Assembly (NCBI GenBank): GCA_035654355.1
Contig: DASRXC010000168.1
Span: 1-64,000 of the forward strand
Reading direction: 5' to 3'
Source of the DNA: JAFAHD01 sp035654355
GTDB taxonomy: Bacteria; Vulcanimicrobiota; Vulcanimicrobiia; Eremiobacterales; Eremiobacteraceae
DNA: 64,000 nt
Shown: in pieces, positions 24,627 to 34,297 of the stretch
Position numbering within the stretch: position 1 is the first letter of the stretch
How the letters are laid out: every line of letters begins with the position of its first letter
Notes under the pieces: generated by a model
Told to the model about the DNA's origin: nothing
Seen by the model: only the letters and a program-made list of their open reading frames with translations
The model's database searches: none
Translations under genes and position numbers: made by a program

Positions 24627-26167
24627 TTATCGGAGCTTGGGCCGGATGTTTGATCCTTGAACCAGCCGCTGGGTTCGACCGCGAGGTTCACGTTGATCTG
24701 CTTGACCTCCGTGTACTGATCGTACCCATGCGTGCCGAGCTCTCGACCGATGCCGGACTGCTTGTAGCCGCCCCAAGGCGCTTCGTTATACGTCGGATGA
24801 TAGGTGTTGATCCAGGTGATGCCCGCGCGCAGCTTCTTGATCACGCGATGCGCCTTGGCGATGTCGTTCGTGAAGACAGCGCCGGCTAAACCGTACACGG
24901 TGTCGTTGGCGAGCTTCACCGCTTCGGCTTCATCCTTGAAACGCTGGACGACGAGAACCGGGCCGAAGATCTCTTCTTGTACGATGCGCATGTCGGGCTT
25001 TGTGTTGCTGAAGATCGTGGGCTCGATGAAGTTGCCGCGCGCACCGAGCTCGCCGGTAGGCCTGCCGCCTCCCGTCTCGAGCTTCGCTCCCTCAGCGATA
25101 CCTGTCTTGATATAGTCCTCGACCTTTTGCGAATGGGCCTTGCTGATAAGTGGACCCATTTCGGTTGTCTCGTCGAACCCATCACCGACCGTGATCTGGC
25201 GCGCGCGCTCCACCAGCCTCTTGACGAACTTGTCGTGAATAGAATCTTCAAGCAGCAGCCGCGAGCCCGCCGAGCACACTTGGCCGGCGTTGGCGAAGAT
25301 CCCGAAGAGCGCGTAGTCGACCGCTGTATCAAAATCAGCGTCGGCAAACACGATGTTGGGCGACTTGCCGCCTAATTCGAGCGAGATCTTTTTGAGGTTG
25401 CCGGTCGCTGCTTGCATGATTGAGCGGCCGGTCTTCGTGCCGCCCGTGAACGCGACTTTGTCGACGTCGGAACTTTCCGCTATGGCTGCGCCGACGATCG
25501 GTCCTGCGCCCACGACGATGTTGACGACGCCCTTCGGGAATTCGAGTCCGTCGACAAAGTCCGCCAAACGCAAGACAGTGAGCGGTGTCAGCTCGGACGG
25601 TTTTAACACGCACGTATTGCCGGCCGCCAGTGCGGGCGCGAGCTTCCACGCGGCCATGAGCAACGGGTAATTCCACGGGATGATCTGGCCGCAAACGCCG
25701 ATCGGCTCGCGCACGACCATCGTCGCTGACGGCGCCGGCACTTCGAACGTCTCCCCGTGCGGCTTGGTCGCCAAGCCCGCGTAGTAACGGAAGCAATTCG
25801 CGGCATCGGCGACGTCGTACTCGGTTTCGCGTACGGGCTTCCCGTTGTTGAGCGTCTCGAGGCGCGCGAGTTCAGCCGCGTTCTCTTCAATCTTATCGGC
25901 CAGCTTGAAAAGCAGCTTTGCACGGTCTTGCGCGGGCGTGTCGCGCCACGGACCGTCATCAAAGGCGCGCCGCGCAGCCGCGATCGCACTCTGCGCGTCC
26001 TGTTTCGTGCCTTCGGCGACGCGCGCGACGACCTCGCCGTTGCTCGGATTGATCAGCTCGCGCACGCCTCCGTCCGACGCGGGCACCCACGCGCCGTCGA
26101 TGTACATCAAACAGACGCCGTTTTTCGTCTTGAGATTCTTGAGCAGATTTTCAGACACCGCCAGCAT
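24623..26167 (-). CDS. Betaine/4-aminobutyraldehyde dehydrogenase-like enzyme
   Basis: Aldehyde dehydrogenase of 514 aa in the betaine-aldehyde / aminoaldehyde group. Catalytic residues are Asn166 (IIPWNYP), Glu264 (LELGGKSP) and Cys298 (NAGQVCSAGSR). An N-terminal extension of about 20 residues precedes the usual MYIDGAWV start, which is a possible alternative start. In this operon it most likely converts 4-aminobutanal (from putrescine) to GABA. It lies 30 nt after patA and overlaps the following dehydrogenase by ATGA. Confidence 0.87.
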   Translation of the reverse strand: MLAVSENLLKNLKTKNGVCLMYIDGAWVPASDGGVRELINPSNGEVVARVAEGTKQDAQSAIAAARRAFDDGPWRDTPAQDRAKLLFKLADKIEENAAELARLETLNNGKPVRETEYDVADAANCFRYYAGLATKPHGETFEVPAPSATMVVREPIGVCGQIIPWNYPLLMAAWKLAPALAAGNTCVLKPSELTPLTVLRLADFVDGLEFPKGVVNIVVGAGPIVGAAIAESSDVDKVAFTGGTKTGRSIMQAATGNLKKISLELGGKSPNIVFADADFDTAVDYALFGIFANAGQVCSAGSRLLLEDSIHDKFVKRLVERARQITVGDGFDETTEMGPLISKAHSQKVEDYIKTGIAEGAKLETGGGRPTGELGARGNFIEPTIFSNTKPDMRIVQEEIFGPVLVVQRFKDEAEAVKLANDTVYGLAGAVFTNDIAKAHRVIKKLRAGITWINTYHPTYNEAPWGGYKQSGIGRELGTHGYDQYTEVKQINVNLAVEPSGWFKDQTSGPSSDK

Positions 26168-26197
26168 TTTGATTCGGGACCTCCATCGTCGCCGGGT

Positions 26198-27595
26198 TTA
26201 CAGTGCCCGGCGCTCTAACTCCGCATGTCTCTTCTTCGGCAGCGAGCGCTCCAAGGCATCGAGCGATTCAGCCATCGCGCTGCACACAAGATCCGCTTCT
26301 TTTTCGCTGATCGTCAAGGGTGGCTCGACGCGCACGACCAGCGCATTGACAAGCGTGCCCGCGACGAGAATGCCCCGTGAGAGCATCTCCTTGCCGAACG
26401 CGAAGCCCAGTTCGTTGCTCGCGAATTCGATCGCCATCATCAGACCGCGACCGCGCACGTCGAGCACGATATCTTCGTGCCCCTCCGCGCCGTGCTTCAT
26501 GCCGGCCACCATGCGCGCACCCATGCGAGCCGCGCGTTCGGGCAAGTTCTCGTCGATCAGCACGTTGATGGTCGCCAGCGCAGCCGCGCACGCCAACGGG
26601 TTGCCGCCGAACGTGGTCGTGTGGAGGAACGGGTTGTTGAACAACCGCGAAAAAACGGCCTTCGTGCCGATGACCGCACCTGCCGGGATGACGCCGCCGC
26701 CGAACGCCTTGGCCAGGCACATGATGTCGGGTGCGATGCCGTACTGTTCGCAGCAGAACATCGTGCCCGTGCGGCCCATGCCGGTCTGGACTTCGTCGAG
26801 GATCAGCAGCGCGCCGTACTCATCGCACAACGCTCGTACGCCGGGTAGATAGTCGTCTTCGGGGATGTTGACGCCGCCTTCGCCCTGGATCGGCTCGAGA
26901 ATCACGGCGCCGACCTCTTCGCCCACCATCTTGAGCGTATGCAAGCGCCGGCGCAGTTCGATCAGGTCGTTGAACGGCACGTGCTCGATATTGGGCAGCA
27001 TCGCGCCAAAGGGCCGCCGGAACTCGCCCTTCGCGCTCGCCGACAGCGCGCCGTAACTCTTGCCATGAAAGCCGCGCGTCGCGCCAATGATCGTCTGCTT
27101 GCCGGAGTCATATGCGCGTGCGAGCTTGAGCGCCGCTTCGATCGCTTCCGTACCGCTGTTACAGAAGAACACGTATTCAAGGTCGCCTGGCGTAAGCAGC
27201 GCGAGCGTCTTCGCGAGCATCGCGCGCAATGGGTCGAGTAGATCCTGACTGTGCAGCGGTTGGCGGCGCAGCTGTGCGGCGACCGCCTTTACGACGCGCG
27301 GGTTGCGGTGGCCGACGTTGAAGATGCCGAATCCGCCGAGACAGTCGATGAACTCGCGCCCGTTGACGTCGCGATATGCGTTCAACCCCGCATCCGACCA
27401 CTCCACGGCGGCGGCCGCGTGCTCGACGGACGTCGCCTTACGATACTCGAGGAAGCCAGGGTTGACATGTTCGCGGAAGTTCTCCACGGTCTCGCGGGTG
27501 ATCCACGCGGCGTCCTCCGGCGTGATCTCCGCTTTCTCGATCAGCGCGAGGACTTTTTTCGCGTAGGCGTTCGCTTGCGCGGCGTTCTGGTTCAT
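26198..27595 (-). CDS. patA: Putrescine aminotransferase (PatA/YgjG type)
   Basis: Class III PLP aminotransferase, 465 aa. It carries the helical N-terminal extension typical of putrescine:2-oxoglutarate aminotransferase (WITRETVENFREHVNPGFLEY, split around residues 31-51). PLP is held by Asp267 in LILDEVQTGMGRTG and Lys296 in CLAKAFGGG. It would convert putrescine to 4-aminobutanal. Its start overlaps the gabT-like stop (ATGA), so the two transaminases are translationally coupled. Close alternatives are ornithine or other diamine aminotransferases, but the extension favours PatA. Confidence 0.87.
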   Translation of the reverse strand: MNQNAAQANAYAKKVLALIEKAEITPEDAAWITRETVENFREHVNPGFLEYRKATSVEHAAAAVEWSDAGLNAYRDVNGREFIDCLGGFGIFNVGHRNPRVVKAVAAQLRRQPLHSQDLLDPLRAMLAKTLALLTPGDLEYVFFCNSGTEAIEAALKLARAYDSGKQTIIGATRGFHGKSYGALSASAKGEFRRPFGAMLPNIEHVPFNDLIELRRRLHTLKMVGEEVGAVILEPIQGEGGVNIPEDDYLPGVRALCDEYGALLILDEVQTGMGRTGTMFCCEQYGIAPDIMCLAKAFGGGVIPAGAVIGTKAVFSRLFNNPFLHTTTFGGNPLACAAALATINVLIDENLPERAARMGARMVAGMKHGAEGHEDIVLDVRGRGLMMAIEFASNELGFAFGKEMLSRGILVAGTLVNALVVRVEPPLTISEKEADLVCSAMAESLDALERSLPKKRHAELERRAL

Positions 27596-28875
27596 GCGAG
27601 CACCGTCTCGCAGGCCGACGCTAGACGCTTGAGTCCTTCGTCGAGATCGTCGTCGCTGACGATAAGCGGCACGAGCACGCGGATCACGGACGCCCTCGTG
27701 CCGGCCGACATGAGCAGCAATCCACGCTCGCGAGCCTGCGCGATGATTTGTTTCGAGACTGGCTCGACGTCTGCTGAGTCGATGAACTCCATCGCGAACA
27801 TCGCGCCGCGTCCGCGGACGTCGCCGATCCGCGAAGGATATCGGCGTTGGAGCGCGCGCATCGCCGCTTCGATCCGCTTTCCGATGAGGCCGGCGCGCTG
27901 CACCAAACGTTCATCTTCGAAAATATCGAGCACCGCGAGCGCGGCGGCGCAGGCGAGCGGGTTGCCGGCATAGGTCCCGCCGAGTCCGCCGGGCGCGGGC
28001 GCGTCCATGATCTCCGCTTTGCCGACGACCGCCGCTAACGGGAGGCCGGCCGCGATGCTCTTCGCGATGCACAAGAGATCCGCTTCAATGCCCGCATGTT
28101 CAATATCGAACATCGCCCCAGTCCGCCCGAATCCGGTCTGGATCTCGTCGCATATCAACACGATCCCATGACGGGTCGCGATCTCGCGCAATGCGCGCAA
28201 GAACTCGAGCGGCGCCGGCACGAAACCGCCCTCACCGAGGATTGGCTCGATGATGATCGCTGCGACCCGGTCAGGTGCGACTTGCGATTCAAAAACATCT
28301 TGCAGCGCGCGCAGGCTTCGCTCAGTCGTCCAGCCCTCGTATTCGTAGGGGAACGGCGTGTGATAGATCTCGCTGCAAAACGGGCCGAAGTGCTGCTTGT
28401 ACGGTTCGTTCTTGCCGGTCATTGAAAGGGCGAGCAGAGTGCGCCCGTGGTAGCCGTGCGCGAACGCGATCACCGCCGGACGGCCTGTGTACTCGCGCGC
28501 GATCTTCACTGCGTTCTCGGTCGCTTCAGCGCCGGTGTTCAGCAGCAGCGTCTTTTTGCGCGTCGGCCCCGGCGCGAGACGATTGAGCCGCTGCGCCAAC
28601 TCGACATACGAATCGTACATCGCCACTTGGAAGCACACGTGGCTGAAGCGCTCGAGCTGAGCACGCACGGCTTCAGCGACGCGTGGGTTCGAGTGACCGA
28701 CGTTGAGCACACCGATCCCGCCGACGAAGTCGATGTATTGCTTGCCGTCGACGTCCCAGACGTGGACGCCGTCGCCGCGCTCGACGAAAAGCGGGTGAGC
28801 GTTGCCCACGCCGCGCGTGACCTCGTTGGCGCGCGCCTCGAGGAGCGTTGCGGTCCGCGACGTTGCGATGGCCAC
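27592..28875 (-). CDS. gabT: 4-aminobutyrate (GABA) transaminase
   Basis: Class III PLP aminotransferase of 427 aa. Key features are LLNTGAEATENAVKIAR (112-128), the Asp-Glu pair in ICDEIQTGFGRTG (241-253) and the PLP lysine K272 in CIAKSIAAGLP. The pattern matches bacterial GabT/PuuE, which turns GABA plus 2-oxoglutarate into succinate semialdehyde and glutamate. It is the first gene of the minus-strand catabolic operon, with the PucR regulator divergent from it across about 145 nt. Confidence 0.88.
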   Translation of the reverse strand: MAIATSRTATLLEARANEVTRGVGNAHPLFVERGDGVHVWDVDGKQYIDFVGGIGVLNVGHSNPRVAEAVRAQLERFSHVCFQVAMYDSYVELAQRLNRLAPGPTRKKTLLLNTGAEATENAVKIAREYTGRPAVIAFAHGYHGRTLLALSMTGKNEPYKQHFGPFCSEIYHTPFPYEYEGWTTERSLRALQDVFESQVAPDRVAAIIIEPILGEGGFVPAPLEFLRALREIATRHGIVLICDEIQTGFGRTGAMFDIEHAGIEADLLCIAKSIAAGLPLAAVVGKAEIMDAPAPGGLGGTYAGNPLACAAALAVLDIFEDERLVQRAGLIGKRIEAAMRALQRRYPSRIGDVRGRGAMFAMEFIDSADVEPVSKQIIAQARERGLLLMSAGTRASVIRVLVPLIVSDDDLDEGLKRLASACETVLA

Positions 28876-29020
28876 CGTACGGAGGTCCTTTCTTGTCCCG
28901 CGATTTACGCTGATTTGAGGTTCAACTACAGTGTATCAGGGAGGGGTCGCCGAAAGCCACGTGCTCGGACCACAAAATAATGGCATTACTTCGTAGCGCG
29001 AACACATCGGAAGTTCCCTC
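28876..29020. promoter_or_regulatory. Divergent control region between gabT operon and pucR
   Basis: A 145 nt gap separates the divergent starts of the gabT operon and the PucR regulator, so both promoters and the regulator's operator should be here. A CGGAGG ribosome site for gabT lies at its left edge, and a CACGTG palindrome lies at 28958-28963 within a somewhat AT-richer stretch. The regulator's own start has only a weak GGA upstream. No promoter hexamers are convincing by eye. Confidence 0.45.
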
Positions 29021-30649
29021 ATGAACGTTCGTCAGGCGCTCGGCCTGGACTCGTTGCGGACCGCGACGCTGGTCGCGGGCGGCGAGGGGCTCGAACGCGA
29101 CGTGCGCTGGGCGCACGTCATCGACATGCCGGACCCAGCGCCTTGGGTGCGCCCAGGGCAGCTGCTCCTGACGACTGGCTTCTCCTGGCCGAAAGATGAG
29201 CGCGCTGAGCGCACCCAAATCGCGTCGCTTGCTAACGCGGGTCTTGCCGGCATGGCGCTTGCGGTACCGCGCTACCTGCAGCGCTTCTCCGACGTCGCCC
29301 GCGACGAGGCCGATCGCCTCGCGCTGCCCTTGCTCGAAATTCCATTCGAGGTGCCGTTCGCCGAGATCACGGAGGAGCTTCATCGCGCGATCCTCGCCGA
29401 GCAATATCAGGTCATCGAGCGCGCCGAAGAGATCCACCGCGAGCTGACGCTTGCGGCGGCGCGCGGCTCGAATCTTCAGGAGCTCGCGCGCACGCTGGGC
29501 GTGCTGATCTGGCGCTCGATCACTTTTGAAGACCCGAACGGCAAGCTGCTCGCATATTATGCCTCCGGCGCCGCAGACGACGAAGTACGGCGCGAGACGC
29601 TCGCGCAGTCGCGCAGTCCGCTGGCGATGATGGAGGAGATGGAAGGTCGCGGCTTGATGAGCCAGATCCGGGCAAGCACCGGACCGCTGCGCATCGACGC
29701 GATCCCCGAGATCGGGTTATCGAGTCCGCGGGTCGTCTGTCCGATCCGCATCGGCTCGGAACTCGTCGGTCTGGTGTGGATCATCGAGGGCGAGTCGAGT
29801 CTATCAGAGCTCGACAACCGCGCTGCGGAACAGGCGGCCTTGGTCGCTGCGGTGCACATCGCACATCAACGCGAGCTTGCGAGCACCGAAGCGCGCTTGG
29901 GATACGCGTCGTTTCTCTCGCTGCTCGAGGGTGGAGAGGATGATGCGCAAGCCGTCGAGCGCGCGCGCCTGTTAGGGTTCGATCCGCACGGCAAACACCG
30001 TGTCGGCGTTGCCGTGATCCCCGAGCCGCTCCCGCTCAGCCGCGAAGCGTTCCTTCGGCGCGAACGCGTCGCCGAGCAACTGCGCGCAAGACTGGCAGCG
30101 AATGGGGTCAACCCGCAATTGACGGCGCAACTCAATCGTGTCGCTTTCTTGCTACCGGAACGCGGCGAACCACTCGACCTCATCGGCGATTTAAGCGACG
30201 ACGGCGTCGTCATCGTGGTCGGGCGGGCATACGCCGGAACGCAAGGCGTGCGTCGAAGCTACCGAGAGGCGCTGTCCTTGCTGAATTATCAGAGCGGCTC
30301 GCGGGTTCGCACATTCGAGGAAGCGCTTGTGCCGCGCGTGCTAATGGGCGATTCAGCGGCGCGCTCTGCATTCATCGAGGACCTCTTCGGCCCGCTCAAA
30401 TCCCAGCGCGGCGGTCCGGCGCTGACCAGGGCGCTTATCACCCTTGCGGCGTCCGGCTTCAATTCTAAGGAGACCGCGCAAGCGCTTGACATCCACCCCA
30501 ACACCTTGCGCTACCGGCTCGCGCGCGCGGTCGAGGCAACTCATCTCGACCTCGAGGATCCGGACGTCCGCTTCAAACTGCAACTCGCCGTCAGAGTTTT
30601 GGACTTCCTCGATAAAGATGAGAAGGAAAATTGTGGCATTCAGACATAG
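29021..30649 (+). CDS. PucR family transcriptional regulator
   Basis: A 542 aa regulator. The N-terminal PucR ligand domain covers about residues 1-130 (ALGLDSLRTATLVAGGEGLE; WVRPGQLLLTTGFSWP), a GGDEF-like/CdaR middle domain follows, and a C-terminal helix-turn-helix lies near 485-525 (ETAQALDIHPNTLRYRLARA). PucR-family proteins sense small nitrogenous metabolites and often control purine, GABA or polyamine catabolism. Divergence from the gabT-patA operon makes it the probable substrate-responsive activator of the island; the TonB-receptor-like gene follows 90 nt later. Confidence 0.88.
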   Translation: MNVRQALGLDSLRTATLVAGGEGLERDVRWAHVIDMPDPAPWVRPGQLLLTTGFSWPKDERAERTQIASLANAGLAGMALAVPRYLQRFSDVARDEADRLALPLLEIPFEVPFAEITEELHRAILAEQYQVIERAEEIHRELTLAAARGSNLQELARTLGVLIWRSITFEDPNGKLLAYYASGAADDEVRRETLAQSRSPLAMMEEMEGRGLMSQIRASTGPLRIDAIPEIGLSSPRVVCPIRIGSELVGLVWIIEGESSLSELDNRAAEQAALVAAVHIAHQRELASTEARLGYASFLSLLEGGEDDAQAVERARLLGFDPHGKHRVGVAVIPEPLPLSREAFLRRERVAEQLRARLAANGVNPQLTAQLNRVAFLLPERGEPLDLIGDLSDDGVVIVVGRAYAGTQGVRRSYREALSLLNYQSGSRVRTFEEALVPRVLMGDSAARSAFIEDLFGPLKSQRGGPALTRALITLAASGFNSKETAQALDIHPNTLRYRLARAVEATHLDLEDPDVRFKLQLAVRVLDFLDKDEKENCGIQT

Positions 30650-30739
30650 TCGGGGGCTTTATTTCTTAGTACACTCTTAACCATTAAAGGCGCCGGACCG
30701 ACCTCCGTTGAGGACGGGCTCACGTTAGGAGTTTGTCGC

Positions 30740-33700
30740 ATGTCGTTTCTCCGGATCACGGTTGCTTTGACGGCGGCCGTTTGTGTGTTTTCGCTCGGGG
30801 CCCGAGCGCTCGCCGGCACCACCGGAGGTATCCAAGGCAGGGCGATCGATCAATCCAACAGCGCGCCGGTCGCCGACGCGACGATCACGGCCGCTGCACC
30901 TTCGCAGACGGCGACGACAAAAAGTGAGGCAAGCGGGCACTTCGCCTTCATCTCGCTGGCACCCGACACGTACACGCTCACGGCTACCAAGACTGGTTTC
31001 ACGACGATCAGCGTTCCGGGCGTCACTGTGATCGCGGACCAGACTCGCAACGTCACCCTGGTGATGCCCGAGGCCGTCAAGACGCTCGGCACCGTGACCA
31101 CGACGGCGAACCAGTCGCTCGTGCGGCCCGGAACGACCAGCAACGTATTCTCGGTCAACGCGGTGACCCAAAAAGCGGTGCAGGCTGTCGCGGGCGCTGG
31201 CAGTCTCAACCAATCGTACGGCGCGATCGCGACGTCGCCCGGCGTCGTCTACCAGCAAGGACAGCAGGGCTGGTATCAAAGCGTCATCATCCGCGGCGGC
31301 GACATCGACCAGACCGCGTATGAGATGGACGGCGTGCCGACGATGCGCGTGTCGGATTCCGGCACGTTGCAAACGCTCTCCAATCTCGGCCAGGCGGAGT
31401 TGCAGGTCTACACCGGCGGCACGCCGGCGTCGGCAGAGGCGTCGGGCATCGCCGGGTACGTCAATCAAGTGGTCCGGCAGGGAACGTACCCAGCGTTCGG
31501 CGAGCTGACGTTAGGAATCGGCTCTCCTGCACTCTACAACAAGTTCATGGCAGAGTACGGTGGCGCAACAGCCGACAGGCAATGGACCTACTACATCGGC
31601 TTTGCGAATTCGGCTCAGGCCTTCCGCTACGGTGACCAGAATAACGGCGCAGGCAACCCGCTGTTCTTCTTCCCGCTCGTCATTCCGTCCAATAACGGCA
31701 CCGTGTACGACGGTTCGGGCACCGCGATCTTCGCGCCCGGTCAGACCTATGCCCAAGCGACGAATACCGATGTCGAATCAGTCATCAACATCCACTACGG
31801 CATCCAGCATGCCCATGATACCGGGCGGGATGACGTCCAGGCGCTGTACGTCTACAGCAACCTGACCCAGAATTTCTATAGCTCGCAGAACGATCTCGGC
31901 CTCAACGTGCCAAGCGCGCTGATCGCGGCGTACGGCTCGAGTCCGATGCTGTACCTCGACATCCCGTTCTATAACGGCTCGATCTATCAAGCCCCGGATC
32001 CAAATCAGTTGACGACCCAGCTGTTCCCCAACACCGGCACCGACCGCATGGCGCTCGCGCCGATCCCGTTGAGTGAACGCGAAGGGTCCCAAAACGGCAT
32101 GGGCCTGTTCAAGCTGCAATACCAGAAGAATTTCAACTCACAGACCTATTTGCGCGTCCTCGGCGCCGACAATTATGGATGGTGGTTCATCACCGGTCCG
32201 GTCAGCGCGAATTTGACCTTCGGCGATCAGTTGCCCGACTACGAGGTCATCACGCATAACTGGGTCGGTTCGGTGCAATTCTCGCGCCAGATGAACGACA
32301 AGAACCTGCTCAATGCGACGGCGTCGTATTTCACCGGCAAGCTGCAGACGTATTCAATGGGTTTCTTCGACGGCTTCATGACGAATCTCGTCGACGCCGG
32401 CGGCAATTGCTACGATAGCAGCGGCGCGTTTTCGACGTGCTTCGGCTCGAATGCGGACCCGACCGCGCTGCCGGTCAATCGCGGCACGGCCTGCTCGCCC
32501 GCCGGCGGCCCGATCTTGCCGCCATGCATAACCAATCTTGCTCCGGCCGTGCCGCCGCCGGGAACGCCCGGAGCGCTCAACGGCGCACAGTGGCTCATCA
32601 CCGAGAACGGCGCCAACGCGCAAATCGACAACGTGAGACCTGACTTCATCGCAGCGTCGGTCAGCGATCAGTGGCGGCCCAACGACAAAACGACGATCAG
32701 CGTTGGCCTCCGCTTCCAAGATTATACCTACACGATCCCCAACATGGTCAACGGCTATCCGGCGCGCGCGTTCTGGTTCTCGGCATACAACCGCGAGTTC
32801 TGCTTTAGTCCAGGCCAGGGGCCTGGGCTGGGCTTGCAGCAACGCACCGACGCTGCGGGTGACATCGGAGTTGACCCGGCGACTGGAGCTCCGTTGGCGT
32901 GTCCGGCGACGCCAGGCGGAGCCACCTTCGGTCAGCCAGTCAACCTGCAGAACTTCGCCGGCGGCAAGACGACCGACGTCGAGTGGGAGCCGCGTATCGC
33001 GTTCACCCAGGCTCTATCCGCGAATACCGTCATCCGCGGATCGTATGGCCGCTACTCGCGCCCGGCGCCGACCTCCTACACCGAATTCAATACCGTTCAG
33101 CAGAACCTGCCCGCGTTCATCAGCTCGTTCTTGCCGTTCGGATACAACTCGCCGTTTCACCAGATTCACGCCGACGTCGCAAACAATTACGATTTGTCGC
33201 TCGAACAACAGATCCCGCACACCGACATGTCGTTCAAAGTGACGCCGTTCTGGCGCAGCACGCAGAATCAGATCCAGTACCTGTCGCTCAACGCGCAGGG
33301 TGTGGTCGACGGGCTCAATGTCGGCCAGCAGACGTCAAAGGGCGTCGAATTCACGTTCAATAAAGGCAACTTCGCGGCCAACGGCTTCGCGCTGCTGCTA
33401 ACCGCGACGTACACGAATAGCACCATCCGCTACAACGATTTCTCCAACGGCCGCAATGTCATCGATCTGATGAACGAATACATCCAGCAATACAATAGCT
33501 TCACCTCGGCGTGCGCGGCCGCGACGCCAAGCTTGAATGGCCCGTGCGGTTTGCAGGGCAGTGGTCTGGCGCATGCGTGCTTCCTGCCCGGCAGCACGAC
33601 GCCGGACGACGCGTGCGGGGTCGGCTCGATCGCAAATCCCTACTTCGGCCAGGCGCTGCAGCCGCTGTTCGATCGCAACGGCTCGTATACGACCTACGAC

Positions 33701-34282
33701 CAGATCCCCGCGCCGTTCAACAACGCGATCGGGTTTGCGACGCCTTTCGAAACGACGTTAGTCCTCAATTACAAACACGACAAGTGGACGATCACCCCGA
33801 ACTTGACGTACAGCACCCAGGGCAAGTATGGTTCGCCGCTCGTGTGGCCCGGCTACGACCCGACGACGTGCACCGGCACGACGGTCGGCAACGCTGCCGA
33901 CACGACGACGTGCGGCAACTTCCTGTTCATCCCGGACAAGTTCACCGGGCATTTCGACAACCTCGGCGCGTTCGCGCAGCCACAGCGCCTGACCGCCGGG
34001 TTGCAGGTCGGCTACGAAGTCAATCCGCATATGTCAGCGCTTCTGACCTTCGCCAATCTCGTCGACACGTGTTATCAGCACCACCAACCGTGGGATAACG
34101 GCTCGACCTGCATGTATGCACAGCTTGCATCGAACTTGCTCGCGCCGGCCGGCAACTTCGTAGCCAATCCGCCGATCCAGCTGGCGTTCCCATACGGAAA
34201 CTGGTACAACAACCTCGAGATCGGGCAAGAGGGGCAAAAACTTCCGGTCCAGGCGACGCTGCAGGTCACCTTCAAGCTGTAG
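30740..34282 (+). CDS. TonB-dependent-receptor-like protein with carboxypeptidase regulatory domain
   Basis: Large 1180 aa outer-membrane protein. A signal peptide (residues 1-26) precedes a carboxypeptidase-regulatory-like Ig fold (about 28-112, GIQGRAIDQSNSAPVADATI then FISLAPDTYTLTATKTGF). A plug-like domain follows (about 125-260, with IIRGGDIDQTAYEMDGVPT), then a long barrel rich in aromatic strands that ends in LQVTFKL. A TAGGAG ribosome site lies just upstream. Position between PucR and an amine oxidase suggests uptake or sensing of a nitrogenous compound, though such receptors occur as large families and context may be loose. Confidence 0.82.
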   Translation: MSFLRITVALTAAVCVFSLGARALAGTTGGIQGRAIDQSNSAPVADATITAAAPSQTATTKSEASGHFAFISLAPDTYTLTATKTGFTTISVPGVTVIADQTRNVTLVMPEAVKTLGTVTTTANQSLVRPGTTSNVFSVNAVTQKAVQAVAGAGSLNQSYGAIATSPGVVYQQGQQGWYQSVIIRGGDIDQTAYEMDGVPTMRVSDSGTLQTLSNLGQAELQVYTGGTPASAEASGIAGYVNQVVRQGTYPAFGELTLGIGSPALYNKFMAEYGGATADRQWTYYIGFANSAQAFRYGDQNNGAGNPLFFFPLVIPSNNGTVYDGSGTAIFAPGQTYAQATNTDVESVINIHYGIQHAHDTGRDDVQALYVYSNLTQNFYSSQNDLGLNVPSALIAAYGSSPMLYLDIPFYNGSIYQAPDPNQLTTQLFPNTGTDRMALAPIPLSEREGSQNGMGLFKLQYQKNFNSQTYLRVLGADNYGWWFITGPVSANLTFGDQLPDYEVITHNWVGSVQFSRQMNDKNLLNATASYFTGKLQTYSMGFFDGFMTNLVDAGGNCYDSSGAFSTCFGSNADPTALPVNRGTACSPAGGPILPPCITNLAPAVPPPGTPGALNGAQWLITENGANAQIDNVRPDFIAASVSDQWRPNDKTTISVGLRFQDYTYTIPNMVNGYPARAFWFSAYNREFCFSPGQGPGLGLQQRTDAAGDIGVDPATGAPLACPATPGGATFGQPVNLQNFAGGKTTDVEWEPRIAFTQALSANTVIRGSYGRYSRPAPTSYTEFNTVQQNLPAFISSFLPFGYNSPFHQIHADVANNYDLSLEQQIPHTDMSFKVTPFWRSTQNQIQYLSLNAQGVVDGLNVGQQTSKGVEFTFNKGNFAANGFALLLTATYTNSTIRYNDFSNGRNVIDLMNEYIQQYNSFTSACAAATPSLNGPCGLQGSGLAHACFLPGSTTPDDACGVGSIANPYFGQALQPLFDRNGSYTTYDQIPAPFNNAIGFATPFETTLVLNYKHDKWTITPNLTYSTQGKYGSPLVWPGYDPTTCTGTTVGNAADTTTCGNFLFIPDKFTGHFDNLGAFAQPQRLTAGLQVGYEVNPHMSALLTFANLVDTCYQHHQPWDNGSTCMYAQLASNLLAPAGNFVANPPIQLAFPYGNWYNNLEIGQEGQKLPVQATLQVTFKL

Positions 34283-34297
34283 CTTCGCACCCAGATC

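Noticed and set aside
22932..24653. 573 aa plus-strand ORF antisense to the permease and aldehyde dehydrogenase genes
   Set aside because: Asp/Arg-rich mirror translation of a conserved dehydrogenase; no recognised domain.
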